Origin: Paraflavitalea pollutisoli
GTDB taxonomy: Bacteria; Bacteroidota; Bacteroidia; Chitinophagales; Chitinophagaceae
Length of the DNA stretch: 64,000 nucleotides
Assembly (NCBI RefSeq): GCF_029360705.1
Contig: NZ_JARKMX010000006.1
Coordinates: forward strand, 1-64,000
Direction of reading: 5' to 3'
Shown: positions 7,783 through 18,488 of the stretch, piece after piece
Position numbering within the stretch: position 1 is the stretch's first letter
How the letters are laid out: each line of letters starts with the position of its first letter
The notes under the pieces: generated by a model
The model's database searches: none
What the model saw: only the letters and a program-made list of their open reading frames with translations
What the model was told of the DNA's origin: nothing
Program-made: the position numbers and the translations under genes

Positions 7783-8495
7783 ATCCCCAGTACATCACTC
7801 ATCGAGAATACACCTTGCTTGCCATGGATGAATTCTGCAGCCAGTACCGCACCCGTTGCAAAACCTGTACGGTTGTGGGCGGTATGCCGGATCTCGATAT
7901 CGTCTATCGCCGAGGTGTAGGAAATAATGTGCGTGCCGGGCGCGGGATCGATGCGTTCGCTGCGTATCACCAGGTCTTCCCGTTGCTGGCTGGGTTGGTT
8001 GACCCATTGCTTTTTGCTATCGCTGTTGTCCAGGATCTGCTCTGCCAGGGTAATGGCGGTGCCGCTCGGTGCATCCTTTTTCTGGGTGTGGTGCACCTCG
8101 GTCATGGATACATTGTACTCCTTGTGCGGGGCCATCAATTCGGCCAATCTTTTGTTGATGGCAAAAAAGATGTTGACGCCTACGCTGAAATTGCTGGCAT
8201 ACAACAAGGCGCCTTTGCGGGCCAGGCTGTAATTCTTGGCTTCTTCGTAGCGCGACAACCAACCAGTTGATCCGCATACTACGGGCACACCGGCATCTAC
8301 GCAGCGTAGTACATTTTCATAGGCACTTTCGGGACCGGTGAATTCAATCGCAACATCCGCCTTGCGGATATTATTGATGGTATTGTCTTCCAGGTTTTCG
8401 ATTCCCACCTTCAACACGATCTCGTGACCCCGTTGTACAGCGATCTCTTCGATGGCTTTACCCATTTTCCCGTATCCGATAAGGGCTATTTTCAT
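7779..8495 (-). CDS. dapB: 4-hydroxy-tetrahydrodipicolinate reductase
   Basis: Lysine/diaminopimelate pathway enzyme that reduces hydroxy-tetrahydrodipicolinate with NAD(P)H; it supplies the peptidoglycan cross-linking amino acid. Residues seen: nucleotide loop GYGKMGKAIE (7-16), the FTGPES segment, GSTGW, SNFSVGVN, and the catalytic signature EVHHTQKKDAPSGTA. The 238 residues are the short form common in Bacteroidota. It is the last gene of the leftward run parA-parB-DUF5683-dapB, 17 bp after the DUF5683 gene. Its placement with chromosome segregation genes is a recurring Bacteroidota arrangement. Confidence 0.95.
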   Translation of the reverse strand: MKIALIGYGKMGKAIEEIAVQRGHEIVLKVGIENLEDNTINNIRKADVAIEFTGPESAYENVLRCVDAGVPVVCGSTGWLSRYEEAKNYSLARKGALLYASNFSVGVNIFFAINKRLAELMAPHKEYNVSMTEVHHTQKKDAPSGTAITLAEQILDNSDSKKQWVNQPSQQREDLVIRSERIDPAPGTHIISYTSAIDDIEIRHTAHNRTGFATGAVLAAEFIHGKQGVFSMSDVLGI

Positions 8496-8512
8496 GTACA
8501 GTATGCCTTTTT

Positions 8513-9223
8513 TTAGCGCAGCGAAGATATATTTTTTGGTCGATTATTACCGATGGAGAGTACTAAACTTAAACCGGCTGCATTACCGGGTAGTAATGCA
8601 GGCTTGATGGAGAGCGACAGGTCATCGCTGACATCAAAGTCTTTGAGGTGGGCATCTACCGTGGCGTCTACCACATTGAGTCCCCAGAATACCAGGCCAA
8701 AAAGTATGGCATAGTCACGGTTCTTGCGAAAATCGTTGCGGTAATTGATGAGCGAAGAGGTTTGTCCGGCCTTTACCAGGGGGAGTAGCTGAGGATCGAC
8801 CTTGTTGAGTGTGTTGGGAGGAAAGGTCATGACGCTAGTATTCGTAATCGGATCCTGTTTGCTAACTCCCAGATCCGATACTTTCACCGCATAGCTCGTA
8901 CGTCTGTACCATTCCTGATTGTAATACACGAGGTATGCCGGTATGCCCACAGCGGCCCAGACGATCGGCACTTTCCAGTACTTTTTATTGTACACCTGAC
9001 CCCAGCCTGGTATGAGCGCCGAGCGAAGGGCGGCTTTACGGGGGCTGTGTTTTTTGATCGTATCTACCTTTTTGGCGGAATCAATGGGCGTTATTTCCTT
9101 CACCTTGCCACTGCGCTCGTCGACGAGGAGCGTGGGGCGGGGGGGGACGGTATCCTGTTTCTGTTGTGCCGAAGCCAACAGCGGACCAAACAGTACGATG
9201 ATTGCGAGGATTACTCTGAACAT
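8513..9223 (-). CDS. DUF5683 membrane protein of the par operon
   Basis: A 236-residue protein with an N-terminal signal sequence (MFRVILAIIVLFGPLLASAQ), a charged linker of about 50 residues, and a DUF5683 core that opens with KAALRSALIPGWGQVYNKKYWKVPI, followed by a hydrophobic segment (IVWAAVGIPAYLVYY) and a second one (YAILFGLVFWGLNVVDATVDAH). The core resembles the paired-helix membrane hairpins of small TM2-type proteins. The biochemical role is unknown. It sits 11 bp after parB and 17 bp before dapB, so it is very likely co-transcribed with them. A link to envelope growth or segregation is inference from context only. Confidence 0.85.
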   Translation of the reverse strand: MFRVILAIIVLFGPLLASAQQKQDTVPPRPTLLVDERSGKVKEITPIDSAKKVDTIKKHSPRKAALRSALIPGWGQVYNKKYWKVPIVWAAVGIPAYLVYYNQEWYRRTSYAVKVSDLGVSKQDPITNTSVMTFPPNTLNKVDPQLLPLVKAGQTSSLINYRNDFRKNRDYAILFGLVFWGLNVVDATVDAHLKDFDVSDDLSLSIKPALLPGNAAGLSLVLSIGNNRPKNISSLR

Positions 9224-9234
9224 GCAAAAGAAAC

Positions 9235-10155
9235 TTAGTTGGCATTCACACCAATCGCGTCCAGTATTTTGTTGAGATCCTGGATGGAGTAATACTCAAT
9301 GGAAATACTACCGTGTCCTGTTTTGTTGTGGTTGAGTTTTACTTTGGTGCTGAAATGCGATGCTAAATTATCTTCTATTTTCTTGTAGGTAGGGGGGAGG
9401 GAGCTTTTTACGCTATTTTTAACAGCGGCCCCTGTCTTATAAAGTCTGCGTACCAGGTCTTCCGTTTGTCTTACGGAAAGTCCCTTACTCTTGATCTCGT
9501 TGAAGATGAAGAGTTGCTTGTCGACGGTATCCACGTTGATGATAGCGCGCGCGTGGCCCATGCTGATCACGCCGGTGCGTACAGCTACCTGGATATCGGG
9601 TGGCAATTTGAGTAGGCGGATATAGTTGGCTACGGTACTTCTTTCCTTGCCCATGCGCTCTGCTACCTGCTCCTGGGTTTGGCTCAGCTCTTCCATCATA
9701 CGTTTGTAGCTGAGGGCGATCTCCATGGCGTTGAGGTCTTCGCGTTGCAGGTTTTCCAGCAGGGCGAGTTCCAGCAATTGCTGGTCATTGGCCTGGCGGA
9801 TATAAGCGGGTACATCGACGAGGCCTGCCAGTTTGGAAGCTCTCCACCGGCGTTCTCCCGATATGAGTCTGTATTTATTGTTGGGCAGGGTAGCCACGGT
9901 AATCGGCTGCACCAGGTCGTGCAGCTTGATGGAGGCCGCCAGTTCATTCAGGGCTGTTTCATCGAAGTCGCGACGTGGCTGCTTGGGATTGGGTTCAATA
10001 CTTTCCACGGGGATCCGCTGCATCGTAGTTACCTGCTCCACCACCTGGGTTTTGAGGCTACTGCCGGCCGTATTCTTCAGATCCGAATCAATGCTCTGCA
10101 AAAGAGACCTGATCCCTTTTCCCAATAACTCCTTGTTACCCTTTTCTTTTGACAT
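9235..10155 (-). CDS. parB: Chromosome partitioning protein ParB
   Basis: CTP-dependent DNA clamp that loads at parS sites near the origin and recruits ParA and SMC. The 306 residues contain the N-terminal nuclease-like CTP domain (PVESIEPNPKQPRRDFDETALNELAASI, then GERRWRASKLAG with the G-E-R-R motif), the helix-turn-helix parS reader (TQEQVAERMGKERSTVANYIRLLKLP) and a C-terminal dimer domain. The parA gene starts the operon; the gap between them is 75 bp. I looked for the classical parS palindrome in the window and did not find one. Confidence 0.95.
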   Translation of the reverse strand: MSKEKGNKELLGKGIRSLLQSIDSDLKNTAGSSLKTQVVEQVTTMQRIPVESIEPNPKQPRRDFDETALNELAASIKLHDLVQPITVATLPNNKYRLISGERRWRASKLAGLVDVPAYIRQANDQQLLELALLENLQREDLNAMEIALSYKRMMEELSQTQEQVAERMGKERSTVANYIRLLKLPPDIQVAVRTGVISMGHARAIINVDTVDKQLFIFNEIKSKGLSVRQTEDLVRRLYKTGAAVKNSVKSSLPPTYKKIEDNLASHFSTKVKLNHNKTGHGSISIEYYSIQDLNKILDAIGVNAN

Positions 10156-10230
10156 CTTTTATTTTTTATACGCCCAGCCTTGTTGATCACCGGCTGGTGA
10201 GGCTACCGGCGTGGCCGGTATTATTTGCTG

Positions 10231-11031
10231 CTATTCAAGTATTCTTTCTTCCTGTTTGATCTTCGTCATATCATTCTTCTGCAGGATCTCTTTGGCCAGG
10301 TTGAGGTAGTTCATGGCTCCCTTACTTTGACCATCGTACAGGATGACGGGTTTACCCACGCTGGGCGCTTCGCTGATCCGGCTATTGCGGTGGATGATGG
10401 TATTGAATACCATTTCGTCAAAGTGTTTACGTACTTCATTGACCACCTGGTTGCAAAGGCGCAGACGGCCATCGTACATGGTCATCAGAATTCCTTCGAT
10501 CACCAGCTCGGGGTTCAGTCTGCTTTGCACGATCTTGATCGTGTTGAGCAATTTACCTAGACCTTCCAGGGCGAAGAACTCGGTTTGTACGGGAACGATC
10601 ACGGAGTCGGAGGCTGTTAACGCATTGACGGTGATAAGACCCAGCGACGGAGAACAGTCGATGATCACAAAATCATAATCGTTCTTCACCGGCTCGAGAA
10701 TGCCTTTCAATACACTTTCCCGGTTGGGATAATTGATCATCTCAATTTCCGCACCAACCAGATCGATGTGGGAGGGGATCACATCGAGGTTCGGGATCTC
10801 CGATTTCAGGATCACATCTTTGGCCTGCGTACCGTTGACCATGCAATCATACAGGCTTTGCTGTATGTTGTGCAGGTCGAATCCTACACCGGTTGTGCTG
10901 TTGGCCTGCGGATCGGCATCTACCAGCAGGGTCCTGAATTCGAGGACGGCCAGACTGGCAGCTACATTGATCGCTGAAGTGGTTTTTCCTACACCGCCTT
11001 TTTGATTGGCTACTCCAATTACTCGCGCCAT
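10231..11031 (-). CDS. parA: Chromosome partitioning ATPase ParA (Soj)
   Basis: Walker-type ATPase of 266 residues that binds DNA non-specifically as an ATP dimer and drives ParB-parS movement. The deviant Walker A motif KGGVGKTT (10-17) begins almost at the N-terminus, so there is no extra HTH domain; this is the chromosomal Soj type. Also seen: the switch segment DADPQANSTTGVG and DFVIIDCSPSLGLITVNAL (Walker B). First gene of the leftward parA-parB-DUF5683-dapB run. No clear promoter match was found upstream. Confidence 0.95.
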   Translation of the reverse strand: MARVIGVANQKGGVGKTTSAINVAASLAVLEFRTLLVDADPQANSTTGVGFDLHNIQQSLYDCMVNGTQAKDVILKSEIPNLDVIPSHIDLVGAEIEMINYPNRESVLKGILEPVKNDYDFVIIDCSPSLGLITVNALTASDSVIVPVQTEFFALEGLGKLLNTIKIVQSRLNPELVIEGILMTMYDGRLRLCNQVVNEVRKHFDEMVFNTIIHRNSRISEAPSVGKPVILYDGQSKGAMNYLNLAKEILQKNDMTKIKQEERILE

Positions 11032-11184
11032 TGTTTGTATAAGGTTGTTATTTTTTACGTCTATCGTGAATCTTTTACCGGCCCTGCTGCGTCATTGATG
11101 AACATAGCTTTTTCGATCGGAGCGCCATAATACTCAATAATTCTTAAATCAGCCTGACTGATTTATTGTGTGATTGATGAAGTA

Positions 11185-11868
11185 TTACACATCGATCGTA
11201 TCGCCGATCTTTACCAGTTGCAATTGCGCACCGGTTGCTGCAAAAGTTTGAATGGCTTGCTGGTGGTCTATTTTTATATAACCAAAGGTGTCGTAATGCA
11301 CTCCCACCACCCTGGTGCATTGAACCATCCGGGCGCATTCAGCAGCATCGGCAGCATCCATAGTAAAGTTGTCCCCAATCGGTAAAACGGCAAAATTTAG
11401 TTTTGCCCAGCGGGGTATCAGTTGCATGTCGGTGGTGAGTGCTGTATCGCCACTATAGTAGAAGTTTCCTTCATCTGTATAGATAATGAATCCCATTGGA
11501 TTACCTCCATAACTGCCATCGGGCAGGCCCGATGAATGCTGTGCCACGACACATTTTACGGTGAAGTCGCCAAAGTTCCATTTACCGCCTGTATTCATCT
11601 GGTGTACGTTGGAAACTCCCTGTTTGGTCAGCCATTCTCCCACCTCCCAGGTAGCAATTACCTTGGCGCCGTTACGGGTAGCGATCCGTACGCAGTCGGC
11701 GATATGATCGGCATGTCCGTGCGAAACCAGGATATAGTCGGCGGCCACCTGATCGACATCTACAATATTATTAGCCAATTCGTTATAGGTAATAAAAGGA
11801 TCGAACAACAGTTTCTTACCTTTGACGATCACCGAAAAACAGGAATGGCCGTAATAGGTTAATTTCAT
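11185..11868 (-). CDS. UPF0173-type metal-dependent hydrolase
   Basis: A 227-residue metallo-beta-lactamase fold protein. The start at 11868 is chosen because the family begins MKLTYYGHSCF and because a good promoter lies 20 bp upstream; the longer frame crosses that promoter and the neighbouring gene. Zinc motif SHGHADHIAD and later metal ligands (AQHSSGLPDG, YSGDTAL, GVHYDTFG) are visible. Substrate unknown; the family (YtkL-like) lacks a proven role. Divergent from the FMN reductase gene. Confidence 0.9.
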   Translation of the reverse strand: MKLTYYGHSCFSVIVKGKKLLFDPFITYNELANNIVDVDQVAADYILVSHGHADHIADCVRIATRNGAKVIATWEVGEWLTKQGVSNVHQMNTGGKWNFGDFTVKCVVAQHSSGLPDGSYGGNPMGFIIYTDEGNFYYSGDTALTTDMQLIPRWAKLNFAVLPIGDNFTMDAADAAECARMVQCTRVVGVHYDTFGYIKIDHQQAIQTFAATGAQLQLVKIGDTIDV

Positions 11869-11887
11869 AAAAAGTTTTACAGGACGG

Positions 11888-11920
11888 CAAAAGTACGGCT
11901 TCGCTATAAAAAAGTAGCAA
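11888..11920 (-). promoter_or_regulatory. Bacteroidota-type promoter for the UPF0173 gene
   Basis: Minus strand: TTG (11918-11920), 22 bp, perfect TACTTTTG (11888-11895). Confidence 0.6.
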
Positions 11921-11952
11921 CCAAATACCGTCCAGGCGATTAATGCTTTAAC

Positions 11953-12462
11953 ATGAGCGAGTTTTACACGTTTATTTCCGGTACCAACCGCGTAGGCAGC
12001 AATACCATTAAAGTGGCGCAGCACTATCAGCACCTGCTGGAGACACAAGGCCTGGCAACCCGACTGGTGTCGCTGGAGGGGTTGAAATCGGTGGAGAGGA
12101 CACCCGAATACACGCAACTGGAGCAGGATATCCTGATCCCCGGCCGCAAATTTATCTTTGTATCACCCGAATACAACGGTAGTATTCCGGGCGTACTGAA
12201 GGTGATGCTCGATATCTCCGATTATAAAAAGGCCTGGTGGGGCAAAAAAGCTTTGCTGACCGGCGTTGCCCTGGGGCGTTCGGGCAATCAACGCGGTATG
12301 GATCACCTGACCAGTATACTACATTATCTTAAAGTGATCGTCCATCCCAACAAATTGCCCATCTCCTCTGTAGATAAACTGCTGAATGGCGCCGGTGCTA
12401 TCCATGACCAGGCAACGCTCGACGCCATCCGCCACCAGGTAGACGAATTCATTTCTTTTTAA
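11953..12462 (+). CDS. NADPH-dependent FMN reductase family protein
   Basis: A 169-residue flavodoxin-fold protein. The phosphate loop SGTNRVGSNT near the N-terminus and the FMN-binding SPEYNGSIPGVLK segment (about 74-86) match the chromate reductase/azoreductase-like FMN reductase family, which uses NAD(P)H to reduce quinones, azo dyes or metals. Cytoplasmic. It is divergent from the UPF0173 hydrolase and the two share an 84-bp intergenic region. The physiological electron acceptor cannot be read from the sequence. Confidence 0.88.
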   Translation: MSEFYTFISGTNRVGSNTIKVAQHYQHLLETQGLATRLVSLEGLKSVERTPEYTQLEQDILIPGRKFIFVSPEYNGSIPGVLKVMLDISDYKKAWWGKKALLTGVALGRSGNQRGMDHLTSILHYLKVIVHPNKLPISSVDKLLNGAGAIHDQATLDAIRHQVDEFISF

Positions 12463-12588
12463 GCCTGTTACAATATCCTCGTCTTTCGTACGTCTACCCC
12501 GGTAATCTTTCATGCAAATCAGGCCCATCGGCAATGGCCGTGGCTGTTAAAGGTATTTGCATGCTTTTAAAAGTTAAACTCTCTTTCA

Positions 12589-13827
12589 ATGCGTAATGCT
12601 GGTTTTACCTGGTTTTTGTTGGGACTCATGATCCTGCTGGATATTTATGTTTTCCAGGCCGTTAAAATGATCGCTCCGGCGTCGCCGAGAGGCCGCCTGA
12701 TCGTAACAGCGGTATACTGGCTACTGTCGGTGGCATCTATCGCCATGATCGTGGCCTTACCTTATAGTAATTCCGCCACCTGGCCCAAATGGATCAGGAG
12801 CTATGTCTTTGCCATCGTGATCGGTTTATTCGTCAGCAAACTGCTGGCTTCGCTGTTTATCGCGATCGACGATATCCGGCGGGCTGGTACCTGGGCCATT
12901 GCCAAGGTGAGTGGCCGGGCTGCTGCGGCGCCGGCCGAAGGGGGCATTTCCAGGTCTGTTTTCCTCAGCTGGATCAGTCTGGCCGTGGGTGGCGGATTGT
13001 TTGGCACCCTGCTGTACGGGTTCAACAATAAGTATAAATATCATGTCAATAAGCTGCGGCTCAGCTTTGCCAACCTGCCTGCTGCCTTCAAGGGACTGAA
13101 GATCGTGCACATCTCTGATATCCACTCAGGCAGCTTCACCGACCGTACTGCGGTGGAAAAAGGCATCAAAAAGATCATGGAACAAAAGCCTGACCTGATC
13201 CTGTTTACCGGTGACCTCGTCAACGACCGGGCCACGGAAATGGATGACTACAAGGAGGTGTTTGCCCAACTGAAAGCCCCGTTGGGTGTTTACTCTACCC
13301 TTGGCAACCATGATTACGGTGATTATGTTCATTGGGAAAGTGCGGAGGCGAAGTCGGCCAACCTGGAAAGCCTCAAAGCCGTGCACGGAGCAATGGGTTG
13401 GAGGCTGCTGATGAATGAGCACGTGGCTTTGGAAAAGGACGGACAGCATATCGCCCTGCTGGGTATCGAAAACTGGGGTGCCAAAGGTAATTTTCCCAAG
13501 TATGGTAAAATGGAAGAAGCACATGCGGGCTCCGGGCAATACCCTTTCAAAATATTAATGAGCCATGATCCCAGCCATTGGGAAGCGGAGGTGCTGGATA
13601 AATATAAAGATGTAGACCTGATGCTGGCAGGCCATACCCATGGTATGCAGTTTGGCCTCGAGGTGCCCGGTTTCAAATGGAGCCCTGTACAATATATGTA
13701 TAAGCAATGGGCTGGTTTGTATGAGATGGATAAGCAGCGATTGTATGTAAACCGTGGTTTTGGCTTTATTGGATACCCGGGCCGGGTAGGTATTTTACCG
13801 GAGATCACGGTGCTGGAATTGGCGTAA
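12589..13827 (+). CDS. Membrane-anchored metallophosphoesterase
   Basis: A 412-residue protein with about four N-terminal membrane segments (around residues 5-25, 35-55, 64-85 and 120-143) followed by a calcineurin-like phosphoesterase domain from about residue 165. All five metal/phosphate motifs are visible: HISDIHSG, FTGDLVND, LGNHDYGD, MSHDP and AGHTHGMQ. This is the YkuE/YaeI-like arrangement; some relatives cleave phospholipid or UDP-diacylglucosamine headgroups, but substrate assignment here would be a guess. Monocistronic, ending in a strong hairpin. Confidence 0.92.
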   Translation: MRNAGFTWFLLGLMILLDIYVFQAVKMIAPASPRGRLIVTAVYWLLSVASIAMIVALPYSNSATWPKWIRSYVFAIVIGLFVSKLLASLFIAIDDIRRAGTWAIAKVSGRAAAAPAEGGISRSVFLSWISLAVGGGLFGTLLYGFNNKYKYHVNKLRLSFANLPAAFKGLKIVHISDIHSGSFTDRTAVEKGIKKIMEQKPDLILFTGDLVNDRATEMDDYKEVFAQLKAPLGVYSTLGNHDYGDYVHWESAEAKSANLESLKAVHGAMGWRLLMNEHVALEKDGQHIALLGIENWGAKGNFPKYGKMEEAHAGSGQYPFKILMSHDPSHWEAEVLDKYKDVDLMLAGHTHGMQFGLEVPGFKWSPVQYMYKQWAGLYEMDKQRLYVNRGFGFIGYPGRVGILPEITVLELA

Positions 13828-13866
13828 CGCAGCATAAATAACTGGCCCATGGCCAACAACACACAA

Positions 13867-13891
13867 GGCGGTTTACCAGGGGTAAACCGCC
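13867..13891 (+). terminator. Hairpin after the metallophosphoesterase gene
   Basis: Perfect 11-pair stem GGCGGTTTACC/GGTAAACCGCC with a three-base loop, 39 bp after the stop codon. The tail TCTTCACCTT is only weakly T-rich, so it may also act as a 3' stabilising hairpin. Confidence 0.65.
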
Positions 13892-14487
13892 TCTTCACCT
13901 TCATCACGAAAAAAGTAAAAGCTACTAATGCCAGAGCCGAAACCAGTTAACATTAACCATTGTACCAATCCTTCAAATAAGTTTCGCTCACGAATCACTA
14001 CTGTTTGAACTGCATACTGTGTTTGGTTGGGTCACTGCATACTGAACAATTAACCTTTGGTACAGAAGAAGCACAGGAATCTTCAATGAGGTACGGGGAT
14101 TAAAAACGAGCACCCAGGATTAGCAATAATTTCAATTCGGCACATTGAACTCCACAAAAAAAGAATAAGGGTAAAACGGACTGATCAATTATCTCATGTG
14201 ACTTTAAAATCTTTCTCATGTGACCCGCGTCATTTATTGCTACGCCAGGTGTAGGGGTCGGGTCTTTCAGTCGGGCGAAATATGATTGGGAGCGTCTGGT
14301 AAAGTTTAGGGCTTAGGGGCGTAGGTTAAAAAATCTTTCCCTATTTGTTAACCTCTCGTTGTAATTACATTACAAATATACACCCGTGATCAGGGGGCCT
14401 GTGGCTGCAATCGGTGAGCCAGCCGTATTTGTAGCCAGAAACCTGGGAATGGCCGGTGAATGCGTTCACGGGACACAGTATCAGATA
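13892..14487. other. Gene-free gap with paired direct repeats
   Basis: This AT-rich stretch separates two convergent genes. It holds two pairs of 11-bp direct repeats: ACTGCATACTG at 14009-14019 and 14034-14044 (25 bp apart) and TCTCATGTGAC at 14192-14202 and 14214-14224 (22 bp apart). It also has the inverted repeat TTGTAAT-TAC-ATTACAA at 14359-14375. No protein-coding frame is convincing. It could hide a small RNA gene. Confidence 0.55.
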
Positions 14488-14521
14488 CAGAAAAACCTGC
14501 TCCACAGAGCAAGTTTTTCTG
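14488..14521 (-). terminator. Terminator between convergent ends (hybrid kinase)
   Basis: Fifteen-pair stem with one mismatch (CAGAAAAACCTGCTC with GAGCAAGTTTTTCTG) and a four-base loop. A T-run lies within the outer stem on each strand, so it may work in both directions. It follows the hybrid kinase stop codon. Confidence 0.65.
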
Positions 14522-14541
14522 TATTACATTGATTATTAGTG

Positions 14542-16752
<2,211 letters not shown>

Positions 16753-16843
16753 GTGCAGGTTCCATTTGTGCTTTAGATTCCAACTGTCGGGCTACCGGCA
16801 ACATGGGGTACTATGTTGCCAGCGAGCATCACGGCCATTCGTA

Positions 16844-17536
16844 TTACAAAAATTTCAACTTCTTCATAAGCTGGCTGCGATAACTGTCGGCTACGGGAAT
16901 GGGGGTGTTCATGATATTCAGTACCCCATCTTCAATACTGTCGATCTTGTCGAGGGATACTATATAGCTGCGGTGAATGCGCATTAGTTTTGCCGAGCGG
17001 ATCTTTTCTTCCACCGCCTTGAGCGTGGTATGTACAATATGCCATTTGCCGGGTGTATATATCTTGATGTAGTCACCCATGGCTTCTATCCATAATATTT
17101 CATCCAGCCTGATCTTCTTCAGCGCGCCATTGTCGCGAATGAAAATATTATCATCATCGACATTGTTGACTTCCGAATTATCGCGTTGTAACACTTCACG
17201 GGCTTTGTCGATGGCCTGTAGCAGCCGGGGCAGTGTAACCGGTTTCAGCAGGTAATCGGCCACATTCAATTCAAATGCTTCCAGTGCATAATCCTTATTG
17301 GAGGTGGTGAAAATTATCAGCGGTTTTTTGGGAAGGGAGCGCAACAACTCGATACCACTCATGCCCGGCATTTCAATGTCGAGAAACACGATATCGGGTG
17401 AGTGGCGCGTGATCTGCTGATGGGCTTCCATCGCATCGCGGCATTCTCCGATCACTTCTACCAGTCCCGTTTGCGTCACCAGATGGCTGAGCAGCATCCT
17501 GGCCATTTCATTGTCATCAACTATGAGGCATCTCAT
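16844..17536 (-). CDS. LytTR family response regulator
   Basis: A 230-residue regulator with a receiver domain (DD at 7-8, phosphoacceptor Asp53 in FLDIEMPGMSG, conserved lysine in LLKPV) and a C-terminal LytTR DNA-binding domain (from about 135, with LWIEAMGDYIKIYTPG and MRIHRSYIVSLDKID). LytTR proteins bind pairs of short direct repeats about two helical turns apart. It is transcribed with, and upstream of, the hybrid kinase. The outer-membrane protein gene diverges from it across 288 bp and is a candidate target by position. That intergenic region contains GTATGCA at 17679-17685, the reverse complement of a heptamer repeated twice downstream of the kinase gene. Confidence 0.93.
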   Translation of the reverse strand: MRCLIVDDNEMARMLLSHLVTQTGLVEVIGECRDAMEAHQQITRHSPDIVFLDIEMPGMSGIELLRSLPKKPLIIFTTSNKDYALEAFELNVADYLLKPVTLPRLLQAIDKAREVLQRDNSEVNNVDDDNIFIRDNGALKKIRLDEILWIEAMGDYIKIYTPGKWHIVHTTLKAVEEKIRSAKLMRIHRSYIVSLDKIDSIEDGVLNIMNTPIPVADSYRSQLMKKLKFL

Positions 17537-17824
17537 ATTTTTCAGAGGAATAGAAAACTTTGGTTAAAATGGTAATGTTGAAATTAAGGTATGAAAAATA
17601 TAGCAATGGAGCAGCCATCAATTATTTTTTTAATCCATTCCTGATGTCATTATCGCCTGTTTGGATGGTCCAATGCGGGTATGCATCTTGCATTTCATAC
17701 AGGACAGGTTGGCGAATTAATTTTTATATCTTTCTTCACGATCGATATAATGAATTAACAACCAATTTTGTTTCCTTGGCATATAAGTTGAATTTTCTTC
17801 TATGAACTAAACATCAATTGATTT

Positions 17825-18412
17825 ATGAAAAAGAAATCACTGGCTCTGCTATCCTTTGCGCTGGCCCTTTCAACCCTTACGTTCGCACAAGGTTTTCACA
17901 TTGGTGCCAAAGCAGGCGCCAACATTTTTAAAGTCGACGGTAAATCATTCAAGGAAGAGTATAAGTTTGGCTACAACCTGGGTGCATTTGCGGAGATCAA
18001 CTTTAATGAAAAATGGGGTATCCAACCCGAGTTGCTGTGGAGTCAAACCAACTACAGAACCGGCGATCAATTTTCCGATCTGTATCCCGGTGGTAAGGAA
18101 GATGTGGAAGGTAAACTCAATTACATCAATATTCCTTTGCTGCTGACCTTCCGTCCGGTAAAAATATTGTCGCTGCAGGCGGGACCTCAATTCGGTATCA
18201 TGACCAGCCAGGACAAAGACCTGCTGGGTGAAACCAAAGAGGCTTTCAAAAGCGGCGACTTCTCCATGTTGGGTGGCGCACAATTGAACCTGGGTGGTTT
18301 GCGTGCCGGTGCACGGTATGTGATCGGCCTCTCCAACATCAACGATATCGACAACAAAGACAAATGGAAAAATCAAGGTTGGCAGATCTATCTCGGTTTT
18401 GCGATCTTGTAA
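17825..18412 (+). CDS. Outer-membrane beta-barrel (porin family) protein
   Basis: A 195-residue secreted protein. The signal peptide MKKKSLALLSFALALSTLTFAQ ends in a typical A-x-A-like cleavage site. The mature part has alternating beta strands beginning GFHIGAKAGANIF, with FGYNLGAFAEINFNEKWGIQPELLWSQ and INIPLLLTFRP, the pattern of eight-strand outer-membrane barrels (OMP_b-brl family) of Bacteroidota, ending in an aromatic strand (GWQIYLGFAIL). Role unknown; relatives are structural or small-molecule pores. Own strong terminator. Divergent from the LytTR regulator, which may control it. Confidence 0.88.
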   Translation: MKKKSLALLSFALALSTLTFAQGFHIGAKAGANIFKVDGKSFKEEYKFGYNLGAFAEINFNEKWGIQPELLWSQTNYRTGDQFSDLYPGGKEDVEGKLNYINIPLLLTFRPVKILSLQAGPQFGIMTSQDKDLLGETKEAFKSGDFSMLGGAQLNLGGLRAGARYVIGLSNINDIDNKDKWKNQGWQIYLGFAIL

Positions 18413-18429
18413 TCCTGTCTACATACAGT

Positions 18430-18474
18430 AGCAAAAGGTCCTGTTGCCGCCGGCAACAGGACCTTTTGCTTTTC
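18430..18474 (+). terminator. Strong terminator after the barrel protein gene
   Basis: Perfect 19-pair stem (18430-18448 with 18452-18470), three-base loop, TTT tail. The A-rich 5' side makes it likely to act in both directions and to end the converging DoxX transcript as well. Confidence 0.88.
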
Positions 18475-18488
18475 AGGGCTATCTGTTC

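Noticed and set aside
9235-11031. parS site near parAB
   Set aside because: No TGTTTCACGTGAAACA-like palindrome was found in or around the operon.
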